From: Dyella telluris
GTDB taxonomy: Bacteria; Pseudomonadota; Gammaproteobacteria; Xanthomonadales; Rhodanobacteraceae
Assembly: GCF_014297575.1 (NCBI RefSeq)
Contig: NZ_CP060412.1
Coordinates: forward strand, 2,604,001-2,668,000
Length of the DNA: 64,000 bases
Direction: 5' to 3'
The position numbers and the translations under genes were made by a program. The notes under the pieces were generated by a model. The model was given only the letters and a program-made list of their open reading frames with translations. It was not told the DNA's origin and searched no databases. This document shows, one piece after another, positions 54,127 through 61,832 of the stretch (its first letter is position 1; each line of letters opens with the position of its first letter).

Positions 54127-54879
54127 ATGACCCGTAAGCTCGAAGGCAAGATCGCAGTCGTCACCGGTGGTACCTCGGGCATTGGCCTGGCCACCGCGAA
54201 GCAGTTCGCTGCGGAAGGTGCCCACGTCTTCATCACCGGTCGCCGCAAGAAGGAGCTCGACGACGCCGTTGCCGCCATTGGCAACGCGACCGGCGTGCAG
54301 GTGGACTCCTCCAAACTCGATCAGCTCGATCAGCTGTTCGCCGCGGTCAAGGACAGCAAGGGCCGCATCGACGTGCTGTTCGCCAACGCCGGTGGCGGCG
54401 GCATGCTGCCGCTGGGCGACATCACGGAAGAGCAGTACGAGGACACCTTCGGCCGCAACGTCAAGGGCGTGATCTTCACGGTGCAGAAGGCATTGCCGCT
54501 GCTGTCCAAGGGCGCCTCGGTCATCCTCACGGGCTCCACCGCCGGCATCAGCGGCACGCCTGCTTTCAGCGTCTACTCCGCGAGCAAGGCAGCGATCCGC
54601 GCGCTCGTCCGCAGCTGGATCCTGGATGTGAAGGATCGTGGTATCCGCTTCAACGTGGTCAGCCCGGGCGCCACCAAGACCCCGGGCCTGGTGGATCTCG
54701 CCGGTCCTGACGCCGCGCAGCAACAGGGTCTGCTGGACTACCTCGCCTCGATGGTGCCGATGGGCCGCGTCGGTGAGCCGGAGGAAATCGCCAAGGCGGT
54801 GGTGTTCCTCGCTTCGGACGATGCCAGCTTCGTGAATGGTGCTGAGCTGTTCGTCGACGGCGGTCAGGCACAGGTCTGA
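54127..54879 (+). CDS. Classical short-chain dehydrogenase/reductase
   Basis: A 250-residue cytoplasmic oxidoreductase. The cofactor motif is [10 protein letters not shown] (about 14-23); NAG follows strand 4, the catalytic Ser lies in LTGSTAG, and YSASK gives Tyr/Lys. TGRRKKEL after strand 2 carries the basic residues that favour NADPH. The C-terminal [15 protein letters not shown] is standard. AAGAGG precedes the ATG. It is divergent from a LysR regulator. This layout is common for inducible SDRs that reduce quinones, aldehydes or ketones; the substrate is not known. Confidence 0.92.
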   Translation: MTRKLEGKIAVVTGGTSGIGLATAKQFAAEGAHVFITGRRKKELDDAVAAIGNATGVQVDSSKLDQLDQLFAAVKDSKGRIDVLFANAGGGGMLPLGDITEEQYEDTFGRNVKGVIFTVQKALPLLSKGASVILTGSTAGISGTPAFSVYSASKAAIRALVRSWILDVKDRGIRFNVVSPGATKTPGLVDLAGPDAAQQQGLLDYLASMVPMGRVGEPEEIAKAVVFLASDDASFVNGAELFVDGGQAQV

Positions 54880-55002
54880 CGGATAAGAGGGCGCGCGCGG
54901 AGGGTGGTGCAAGGCTCGCTCTTCGCCCATGCCTGGCTCAGTGGTCGACCCGCATCAGCGATGCCCATACGCATCCCGGATGTGGGTCGACCTTTGTACG
55001 CG

Positions 55003-55449
55003 CTAAAGCAAGGCGGCTCGAAGCTTGGCTGCCAACGCCATGCGCTCCTCGGTGGAGTAGGGCACTTTCTGCCCCCCATACAATCCGTCACCCGGGTAGC
55101 GGGGAAATACGTGAAGGTGGTAGTGCCACACATCTTGATTGCCGGCCGGGCCGTTGTGTTGGCGGGTGGAGATTCCCTCGCAGCCAAAGGCGCTCAGCAT
55201 GGCGTGTGACAGGCGGCGCGTGACACGAAAGAAATCACTGCCGAGGTTGTCCCGCATCTCCAGCACGTTTTCGTAGTGATCTCGCGGCACCACCAGGCAG
55301 TTGCCCTTGATTCCGCCGTAGTGGTGCGTTGGAACCAGGGCGAATACGTTGTCATCCATCAGCACAACGGCAGATTCTGGCGCAGGCGATGGAAGCGTCC
55401 CGGCAATGCTGCAGAACGGACACTCGTACCCCGGTGGCGCATGTTTCAT
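55003..55449 (-). CDS. HIT-family (histidine triad) nucleotide-binding protein
   Basis: A 148-residue protein. The HIT motif HYHLHVFPRY near residue 110 gives the H-x-H-x-H triad. The N-terminus CPFCSIAG is the usual HIT start and, with conserved Cys residues and the distal His cluster, may bind zinc. HIT proteins hydrolyse nucleoside phosphoramidates or dinucleoside polyphosphates. The specific substrate is open. It is monocistronic. Confidence 0.92.
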   Translation of the reverse strand: MKHAPPGYECPFCSIAGTLPSPAPESAVVLMDDNVFALVPTHHYGGIKGNCLVVPRDHYENVLEMRDNLGSDFFRVTRRLSHAMLSAFGCEGISTRQHNGPAGNQDVWHYHLHVFPRYPGDGLYGGQKVPYSTEERMALAAKLRAALL

Positions 55450-55535
55450 GAAAACTGTCCTCTGTCGATCCCTTTACATCGTTCTGGCGACGGCCGCTTC
55501 GTCTCGAAAGAAGAAACCTGGGTTGGCCGCGGGGT

Positions 55536-55934
55536 TCACTGCACACCAAGCTTCGATTGCAGCATGGCACCCATGTGTTGGTGGATCAGGTTGATCGCCT
55601 TCAGGGGTCTCAGCATCACCTTGAAGTCGATGATTTTCCCGGCGTCATTCCACGTGATGATGTCGACACCGTTGACGACTATGCCGTCGATCTCCGTTTC
55701 AAACTCCAGCATGGCATCTGACGGGCCCATGATCTGGCGCACGTAGCGGAACGTTGGATTGAAGAACACCGTGAAGGCCGCGCCCAGATAGGCGACGGCC
55801 AGTGCCTTGCCACGTTGCGGCGTGTGGACGACCGGCGAGTGGAACACCGCATCGTCCGCCAGCAGGGCATGGAGACCTGACGCGTCGTGGGTGCGAACCA
55901 GGCGATGCCAGGTTTCGATCGGGTGTTCATCCAT
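55536..55934 (-). CDS. NTF2-like (SnoaL-type) fold protein
   Basis: A 132-residue protein that fits the cone-shaped NTF2/SnoaL fold: N-terminal helices (IETWHRLVRTHDASGLHALLADDAVFHSP), helix ending AYLGAAFTVFF, and strands FEIDGIVVNGVDIITWNDAGKIIDFKVMLRPLKA. Family members are small isomerases, hydrolases or ligand carriers. The start at 55934 follows AAGGAG. No partner enzyme is adjacent except a HIT gene 86 bp downstream on the same strand, so the function is open. Confidence 0.82.
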   Translation of the reverse strand: MDEHPIETWHRLVRTHDASGLHALLADDAVFHSPVVHTPQRGKALAVAYLGAAFTVFFNPTFRYVRQIMGPSDAMLEFETEIDGIVVNGVDIITWNDAGKIIDFKVMLRPLKAINLIHQHMGAMLQSKLGVQ

Positions 55935-56113
55935 CACATGCTCCTTTGTACACATGAATACCTGAGTTCAGGGACGATAGCCAACGCAAGCGCTTTGCAG
56001 CTAAGCGCGTGCATCCGATAGACGGCGCTTCGGTGGTGCTCCGGCAGACCTTCCCTCTGGTGCGGGACAAGCTGCAACCAGCCGTCATCATTGACTGGCT
56101 GTGACCCGAGCAT

Positions 56114-56782
56114 CTAGTGCGCGAAGTGCCTCCAGTGGCCTTCGGAGATGATCTCGATGACACCGTCCACCACCTTGATGGCAGTCCCATCGTCGATCGC
56201 GTAGCCCGGCGCTGACAGGCGTGCAGCCCACGTTTCGGCGTCGGCCATGGTGTTCTCCGGGCACGCGATATTGTCCAGGTGCGGAAAGATGGAAAAACCG
56301 ACCATGCCCAGCGCGCTATCGCCACCGCCGGCTGGCTTCCAGCCCACGAACTCCTCGCCGACATGCGGAGCCATCACCATGCTGCCGGCACTTAGTCCCA
56401 CATAAACCGTGTTACTGAGCGACGGGAGCAGATCAGCCAGCCCTGACTCGCGCATCCAGTGGTGCAGGTACAGAACGTCGCCACCGCATACCAGCAGCGC
56501 ATCAACCTCACGGACCAGCGGGATCCAGTTCTGCTTGTCGATGCTCGGTAGAGCCGTCAACTCCAGCATGCCTACGGACTTCCACCCCAACTCGACCATG
56601 GGCGTGGGCGTTTGCCCGGCTATCTGCCGCCACGTCATCACCGCGGTTCCGGGCAACATGCCGTACATCGCGGTAGGGATGCATAGCGCGGTGGATTCGG
56701 CGATGGGCTTGCCCAGCAAGTCGGCGAGGGCAGCCCGGATACTCGGGTTGCTGACGCCGCCGGAGGTGAGGAGAAGCTTCAT
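56114..56782 (-). CDS. Peptidase E-like (S51) serine hydrolase
   Basis: A 222-residue cytoplasmic protein of the class I glutamine-amidotransferase-like S51 group. The nucleophile elbow is VGLSAGSMVMAP, with the Ser in G-x-S-A-G. The acid-loop candidate is CGGDVLYLHHW, and the His is probably in FPHLDN. S51 dipeptidases cleave Asp-X peptides, but more distant relatives have lost activity. ATG 56782 follows AAGGAAAG. It is monocistronic and the specificity is unassigned. Confidence 0.85.
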   Translation of the reverse strand: MKLLLTSGGVSNPSIRAALADLLGKPIAESTALCIPTAMYGMLPGTAVMTWRQIAGQTPTPMVELGWKSVGMLELTALPSIDKQNWIPLVREVDALLVCGGDVLYLHHWMRESGLADLLPSLSNTVYVGLSAGSMVMAPHVGEEFVGWKPAGGGDSALGMVGFSIFPHLDNIACPENTMADAETWAARLSAPGYAIDDGTAIKVVDGVIEIISEGHWRHFAH

Positions 56783-57351
56783 CGCGCTTTCCTTGTCCAT
56801 CGAAAGCCGGGGCCGGCCGCAGCGAAGTCGGTGAGCCTTCGAACGCTGTCGGGCTCTTGGGCGGACGAGTCAATCACGGTGCATGGGCTCGCACAAGTGC
56901 ACGAGTCACGGGACCGGTGGCGGCTATCCATAACCATGCCAACGTGAAGAGTGCAGCCATCAACGACTGGATGTAACTCCATTCGTCAGATGCGCTCATC
57001 TCATTCGGCGAAGCGAGTTTGAAATGGTGAGTTTGTTGTGTCGCGCAGAGTTGGGGTCGAAGCGGAGCCCGTGGGAGCTGCCTGCGTGGCGGGTGAGCTT
57101 GAGGGCCAGGGTGATGGCCGATTCCGGTGCCTCGTGCAGCTCGATGCTGTCTTGGGATGGCTGCAAGCGCCGCGCCCTGGCCATTCATCCCAGCCTCCGC
57201 CCCCTTCGTCGCCCCAGCAGCGCTTTCGTCGCACGGGGTCTGGAGGAGGGGCCGGCGCTGGCTAAGCTCGATGTGATCGACCGGATCGCGTGGCTCGGCA
57301 CTGAGCCCGTCGTCGCCGGTTCGCCCGCCGTTAGCCACCCGGGAGTGGGTT
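56783..57351. other. Divergent intergenic region between peptidase and serine hydrolase genes
   Basis: About 570 bases. A 41-codon frame on the minus strand (56877-56999) would encode a protein with one hydrophobic helix, but lacks a good ribosome-binding site, so I do not call it. GGGAG before the ATG at 57352 is the only clear signal. No repeats or terminators seen. Confidence 0.4.
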
Positions 57352-58422
57352 ATGCGATGCATCGTCGCGATGGTTTGCCTGTTGTGTTCCGCCCGTCTGT
57401 TTGCCCAGGGCGATGCGGTGGCGGCCTATATCGACGAGTACGCGAACGCGCACCACTACAGCGGATCGATCCTGGTGCAATGGCACGATGGCACGCGCGT
57501 GGTGAGGAGCTACGGGCTCGCCAATATCCCCATGCGGGTCGCCAATACGCCGCAGACCCGATTCAAGATCGCCTCGGTCACCAAGCTGTTCACCTCGGTG
57601 CTGATCCTTCAGCTGGTGGAGCAGGGCAGGCTTGAGCTGGACCGACCGATCAAGACCTACCTGCCGGACTACGTCGGAGAGGCGGGCAACAAGGTGACGA
57701 TCCAGCAGCTGCTCAACCACACCTCGGGCCTGCCAAGTTTCGACGGGGTTACCGACCAGGCCACGGCACTGAAAGAGGGCATTCCCGTCTATCAGCTGCC
57801 GCACACCAGCGAGCAGCTGATGGCGCAGTTCAGTGGTGGCAAGCTCGCCAGTACGCCCGGTGAGAAGTTCAACTACAACAACGCCGACTACGTCGTGCTG
57901 GGGCAGATCATCTCGCGATTGTATGGACGTCCATACGAAACGGTGTTGCAGGATCGCATCCTCGATCCCCTGCATATGATCAACAGCGGGGTACTGCATC
58001 ATGGCGACATCGTGGACAGGCTTGCCGATACGTATTGGTATCCCGACGACAGGAAGATCCTGTCACGCGATCTGCCGGTGTATCCGGAAAACTGGTACGC
58101 CGCCGGCGCCATGTACTCCACTACCGGCGACCTGTTGAAGTTTGCCCAGGCCCTGTTCAATGGCAAGCTGATCGCCCCCGAAACCCTGCAGGCGATGATC
58201 AGGCCCGGGCTCGATGAATATGGCGATGGCCTGTGGTCATACCAACTCACCGCCGGAGGGGCCAGGCATCCGGTGATCAAGCGCCCCGGGTCGATCATGG
58301 GTGCGCAGGCCCAGTTCCTCCACGTGATGGATCAGGACATCACCGTCATCATGCTGGGCAATACCAGCGTGATTGATGCCGATGCCCTGGTGGAAAACAT
58401 CGCCAAACGCGCCATTCGATAA
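57352..58422 (+). CDS. Exported serine hydrolase, beta-lactamase/DD-peptidase fold
   Basis: A 356-residue secreted protein whose signal peptide ends LFAQ-GD. The catalytic SVTK (S75, K78) and YNN (Y175, N177) are present, with LLNHTSGLPSF between them, as in family S12. The third motif, usually K/H-T/S-G, reads KRPGSIMGAQ and so is altered. It would act on D-amino acid peptides, esters or peptidoglycan fragments. GGGAG lies 6 bases before the ATG. It resembles the larger hydrolase at 3619-5601 but lacks its N- and C-terminal extra domains. Confidence 0.87.
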   Translation: MRCIVAMVCLLCSARLFAQGDAVAAYIDEYANAHHYSGSILVQWHDGTRVVRSYGLANIPMRVANTPQTRFKIASVTKLFTSVLILQLVEQGRLELDRPIKTYLPDYVGEAGNKVTIQQLLNHTSGLPSFDGVTDQATALKEGIPVYQLPHTSEQLMAQFSGGKLASTPGEKFNYNNADYVVLGQIISRLYGRPYETVLQDRILDPLHMINSGVLHHGDIVDRLADTYWYPDDRKILSRDLPVYPENWYAAGAMYSTTGDLLKFAQALFNGKLIAPETLQAMIRPGLDEYGDGLWSYQLTAGGARHPVIKRPGSIMGAQAQFLHVMDQDITVIMLGNTSVIDADALVENIAKRAIR

Positions 58423-58488
58423 GGACACAGAGGCGGTCCGCCTTGATGGGAAAGCGGACATGGTCCGAGGGCAGGGGCGGGCGGCTTG

Positions 58489-58899
58489 CTAGGACACCGT
58501 GGCCGGCGCCAGCGTCCAGCCGCCTTCGGCGCCCAGCGCGTTCTCCATGCGGATCAGGCATCGCACGGCTTGCGCGGCGGTGTGCCGCATGGCGCGGGCG
58601 AGGTGGTGGGCGTTCTTGGGGGTGAGCTGATGGGAGGTGATCAGGCCTGCCAGCTCCCCTAGTGTTTCCAGATCGACAATGCTGTCCTTCGCGGCCTTGG
58701 TCGCGTCCGGCGACAGCCGATCGCTGAAGTCATCGAGTACGCCCTGCACGATGCGGGCGCCATCGATGGCGGCCTTCGACATGGTGGTCGCCTGCTGCTT
58801 CGGCAGGCACCCCTGATTGACCCCGTCATTGGCCAACTCCCAGAAAGCCCGGGCGATGCCGAGTGATCGTGCGATGCCGATGGTCGGTTCCCTGCACAT
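58489..58899 (-). CDS. Alpha-helical protein of unknown function
   Basis: A 136-residue protein preceded by a strong GAGGAG. It is predicted to be almost fully helical (ARSLGIARAFWELAND, DGARIVQGVLDDFSDRL, NAHHLARAMRHTAAQAVRCLIRMENAL) with no signal peptide, transmembrane segment or known domain. Frequent A, L, R and H suggest a helical bundle that may bind another protein or nucleic acid. It is flanked by unrelated genes, so nothing in context helps. Confidence 0.7.
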   Translation of the reverse strand: MCREPTIGIARSLGIARAFWELANDGVNQGCLPKQQATTMSKAAIDGARIVQGVLDDFSDRLSPDATKAAKDSIVDLETLGELAGLITSHQLTPKNAHHLARAMRHTAAQAVRCLIRMENALGAEGGWTLAPATVS

Positions 58900-59242
58900 G
58901 TTCTGCTCCTCATCGTGATGACGGTACGGTGAAACGGGCAGGATCAACGTAGTCGGGCGCTTTCGCAAAAGCTTACGCAACCTCCCCTCAGGCTGGCAAA
59001 TCCCTGGTGTTGGGGTGATGACGAGTCAGGGCTTACGCAGTGCGCCGTCCCTGTGGGCTGCATTGACGGGGTGACAGCGGGTCAGGGAGACTGGCCGGGC
59101 ATCGCGTGTGCGATGCGCTGACCACGGCGCGGCGTTTCTTCGTCGCGCAGTCGGGCCTGAGGGGTGCTGCGACGGACACGGTCCGCCACGCTCGGTTCCG
59201 ATCCATCGAACAAGGGCGCCCTCCATCACTGGAGGATTTGCC
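58900..59242. other. Intergenic region before the ATP-grasp gene
   Basis: About 340 bases with divergent promoter potential. GGAGG (59231-59235) lies 7 bases before the ATP-grasp ATG. Overlapping frames in the ~140 bases before that ATG look non-coding. No repeat or recognised operator seen. Confidence 0.4.
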
Positions 59243-60139
59243 ATGCCCCACGCCGTCACTCATCGCCTTGCCATCGCCACCTGCTCGATGGTGCCGGGCA
59301 TTCACCCGGATGACGCGCATCTGGCCGCATTACTGGCGCAACGGGGCATCGAGCCGGTTGCCTGCATCTGGAACGACCCCGAGGTCGACTGGACTGCGTT
59401 CGACGCCGTGCTGATGCGCTCGACCTGGGACTACTTCAAGCACTACACGGCCTTCTGCGCATGGCTCGAACGTTTGCCCATTCCCACGATCAATCCCGGG
59501 TCGTTGTTGCGCTGGAACAGTGACAAGCGATACCTCGCCGAACTGGCGGCACTGGGCGTGGACATCATTCCCACCACCTTCACGTCGGCTAGTGATCTGG
59601 CCGGGACATTGGCGCTCACACCGGGGCAGGAGGTGGTGGTCAAGCCGACCGTCAGCGGCACAGCCTGGCACACCGCGCGTGGCGTGGTGGGCGAGCCCGC
59701 GTTCGAGCAGACCATCGCGGCGCTGCCTTCGGCCTTCCAATACCTGGTGCAGCCGTTCGTGCCTGAAGTGGTCAGCGGTGGTGAGTGGTCGCTACTGTTC
59801 TTCGACGGCAACTTCAGCCACGCGGTGATCAAGCGCCCTGCCGTGGGCGACTACCGGGTGCAGTCCGAGTTCGGTGGCACGGCGCAACGCGTCGAGCCGC
59901 CGGCGGCGCTGGTGGAAAGTGCCGGGCGTGCTCTCGCTGCCATGGCAACGCTCGGATATACCGATATTGCCTATGCACGCGTGGATGGCGTGCTTACCCG
60001 GCGCGGCTTCCTCCTGATGGAATTGGAGATGATCGAGCCCTTCCTGCATCTGGCGGTGGCACCCGACGCCGCGGAGCGTTTTGCGGGCCAGTTGTGGAAG
60101 CGCCTGGCGGCAGGGCTACCCGAGTGCAGGCCGGTGTGA
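59243..60139 (+). CDS. ATP-grasp ligase of RimK/glutathione synthetase type
   Basis: A 298-residue enzyme of the ATP-grasp superfamily. VLMRSTWDYFKHYTAFCAWLERL is a marker of an uncharacterised RimK-like subgroup, followed by NPGSLLRWNSDKRYLAEL, the phosphate-loop strand VVVKPTVSGTAWHTARG, QPFVPEVVSGGEWSLLFFDG and MELEMIEPFL with the Mg-binding acids. It would join a carboxylate to an amine with ATP. The substrate is unknown, and no partner biosynthetic genes lie beside it. ATG 59243 follows GGAGG. Confidence 0.87.
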   Translation: MPHAVTHRLAIATCSMVPGIHPDDAHLAALLAQRGIEPVACIWNDPEVDWTAFDAVLMRSTWDYFKHYTAFCAWLERLPIPTINPGSLLRWNSDKRYLAELAALGVDIIPTTFTSASDLAGTLALTPGQEVVVKPTVSGTAWHTARGVVGEPAFEQTIAALPSAFQYLVQPFVPEVVSGGEWSLLFFDGNFSHAVIKRPAVGDYRVQSEFGGTAQRVEPPAALVESAGRALAAMATLGYTDIAYARVDGVLTRRGFLLMELEMIEPFLHLAVAPDAAERFAGQLWKRLAAGLPECRPV

Positions 60140-60612
60140 CGCTTTCGGTGTGGCTGCAGATCTCCGCCTGGCGGCGGCAGCTAATGAACACCACGTGTGG
60201 CCGCCCCTATTTCTGGCAACGCAGCATGCTGAGTTGCCAGTGGGTGCACCTGTTTCTGCACTCGGCAGTTCACGTTTAGCCGTCCAATGGCTGGCGGCGC
60301 GCGAAGCTCATTTCACCCGGTGCGTGATTTTTTTCTTTTAGCGCAGCGTCCTTGTCAGTCGTTGCGTTGCAGCACATGGCTGGTGTCATGTGCATGCGGC
60401 TTTCTTCGGTACTACTTAGATTTTTTTAACGCGAAGCCCGGAAATTTTTCTATGGAGAAGCGTTCCCAAGAGCAGGCATGATGCGTGTCTCAGGGCCGGG
60501 GGGACTCACAGGGGCTTTGCGACGCGAGTCTGTCGTCAGCATGTCGTCAGCGTGTCGCATAAGTTTGGCGAAAGTGATCGTCGCGGATACTGCGCGTACC
60601 AGGGAGGGATCT
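60140..60612. other. AT-rich intergenic region before the 60.6 kb cluster
   Basis: About 470 bases, including a markedly AT-rich part (about 60325-60460) containing TTTTTTTCTTTT and ATTTTTTTAACG runs, rare in this genome. It should hold the promoter of the GT9/ArnT cluster. The right end carries the weak regulator box at 60558-60591. Confidence 0.45.
60558..60591 (+). promoter_or_regulatory. Weak fourth copy of the regulator box and -10
   Basis: CATAAG (60558-60563), five bases, CGAAAG (60569-60574), then GATACT (60586-60591) 11 bp later. Half-site spacing equals that of the boxes at 11117, 13278 and 18868, but the second half-site is degenerate and the -10 gap is one base longer. It would drive the leader frame and LPS-type cluster. 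Confidence 0.35.
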
Positions 60613-60654
60613 ATGTCAGGCGCGTCGGATGACGCGTTGCGCCGGATGCCATGA
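60613..60654 (+). CDS. 13-codon leader frame coupled to the GT9 gene
   Basis: AGGGAGGG lies just before ATG 60613, which begins a 13-codon frame, MSGASDDALRRMP, whose TGA overlaps the GT9 ATG as ATGA (60651-60654). The GT9 ATG itself has no ribosome-binding site. The most economical reading is that ribosomes load here and reinitiate on the glycosyltransferase frame. The peptide itself need not have a function. Confidence 0.45.
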   Translation: MSGASDDALRRMP

Positions 60655-61820
60655 CTTATGCCACGTCTTTTCGTTTTTGGTGTCGTGTGAACACATCCAG
60701 CGTCATTGCTGCACAAGCGCCCATGGCGCGCAAAGGCATTTACCGAATCCTGGTGTGCCGGCCGAATCATCGGCTCGGCAATACCATCCTGATGACGCCG
60801 CTCATCCAGGAACTGGAGCGGCTGTACGTCGGTGCCGAGATCGACATCCTTTCCGAAGGGCGCATTGCCGAAGAAGTGTTTTCCAGCTTCTTCAGCGTGA
60901 AGAACGTGTACTGCCTGCCCAAGCGCGGCTTCAAGCATCCGCTGAGTTTCCTCGGCATGCTGCACGGCATACGGCAGATGCGTTACGACCTGATCATCGA
61001 TCCGTGTCTCGGTTCCGGCTTCAGCCGTGCGATGACGCGTCACCTGCGTGCGCGCTACAAGCTGGGTTTCAGTGATGTGGGTGAGCGCTCGGGCCTGACC
61101 CATCCCGTACCCAGCGAAGTCGCGGGCAACCACATGGCGCAGCGCCCCATCAACTTGCTGCGCTGGGCGCGTGCGCACTTTTCGGGTGTGGTGGACGACA
61201 CCAGTCACTATCCCGCGCTCGATATCCGCCTGACCGAAGACGAACGCGCACAGGGTCGGTGCGTCGTTGACCAGCTGCTGCACGAATCGCAGCCCGACGC
61301 CACGCGTCCGGTGGTGGGCATCTTCGCCAATGCCACCGGGGCCAAGCGCTATCCTGAATCGTGGTGGGCGGAGTTCATCACTACGTTCAAGGAAATGAAT
61401 CCGCACGCGAGCCTGCTCGAGCTGATCCCCATGCACGGCCACTCCATGCTCGGCGAAGCGTGGCCGGGCTATTACTCCTCCGGCATCCGCCGCATGGGCG
61501 CCGTGATGGCCAACATGGATCTGATGATCACCGCCGACTGCGGCGTGATGCATCTGGCCGTTGCCTCCAAGGTGCCCACCGTCGGCATGTTCTCCGTGAC
61601 CGATGCGTCGGTGTACGCGCCTTATGGCCTGGGCAGCTGCCCGCTGCTTACCCAGGGCATGTCCGCCCGGGAAGCGGCCACGCAGGTGGTTCGCGCGTTC
61701 CCCGGTTTGCTGACTGAAGGTCATGCCACCGGTCGTGCGGTGACCGGCGTGCCCATGCACTGGGATGACACAGCGGTGATGGATCCGGGTAACCTCGGTC
61801 ATTTCGGCCTGTCCCATTGA
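60651..61820 (+). CDS. GT9 family glycosyltransferase (heptosyltransferase-like)
   Basis: A protein of up to 389 residues, of the LPS heptosyltransferase family. The N-domain motif is ILVCRPNHRLGNTILMTPLIQELE, and the C-domain nucleotide-sugar motif reads ITADCGVMHLAVASKVPTVGMFS (usual D-x-G-x-x-H pattern with DCGVMH). Start options are ATG 60651 (coupled to the leader frame), GTG 60687 and ATG 60723; the conserved fold begins soon after the last. It lies directly upstream of two ArnT-like genes, which indicates an envelope polysaccharide or lipid A modification locus. Confidence 0.87.
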   Translation: MTYATSFRFWCRVNTSSVIAAQAPMARKGIYRILVCRPNHRLGNTILMTPLIQELERLYVGAEIDILSEGRIAEEVFSSFFSVKNVYCLPKRGFKHPLSFLGMLHGIRQMRYDLIIDPCLGSGFSRAMTRHLRARYKLGFSDVGERSGLTHPVPSEVAGNHMAQRPINLLRWARAHFSGVVDDTSHYPALDIRLTEDERAQGRCVVDQLLHESQPDATRPVVGIFANATGAKRYPESWWAEFITTFKEMNPHASLLELIPMHGHSMLGEAWPGYYSSGIRRMGAVMANMDLMITADCGVMHLAVASKVPTVGMFSVTDASVYAPYGLGSCPLLTQGMSAREAATQVVRAFPGLLTEGHATGRAVTGVPMHWDDTAVMDPGNLGHFGLSH

Positions 61821-61832
61821 TGGGGCAATGCC

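Noticed and set aside
56877..56999. 41-codon frame with one hydrophobic helix
   Set aside because: No convincing ribosome-binding site and no conservation evidence; possible small membrane protein but not supported.
60410..60440. Second PmrA-like box in the AT-rich stretch (CTTAGA...TTTAAC)
   Set aside because: The half-sites are 10 bp apart rather than 11 and no -10 follows at the right distance.
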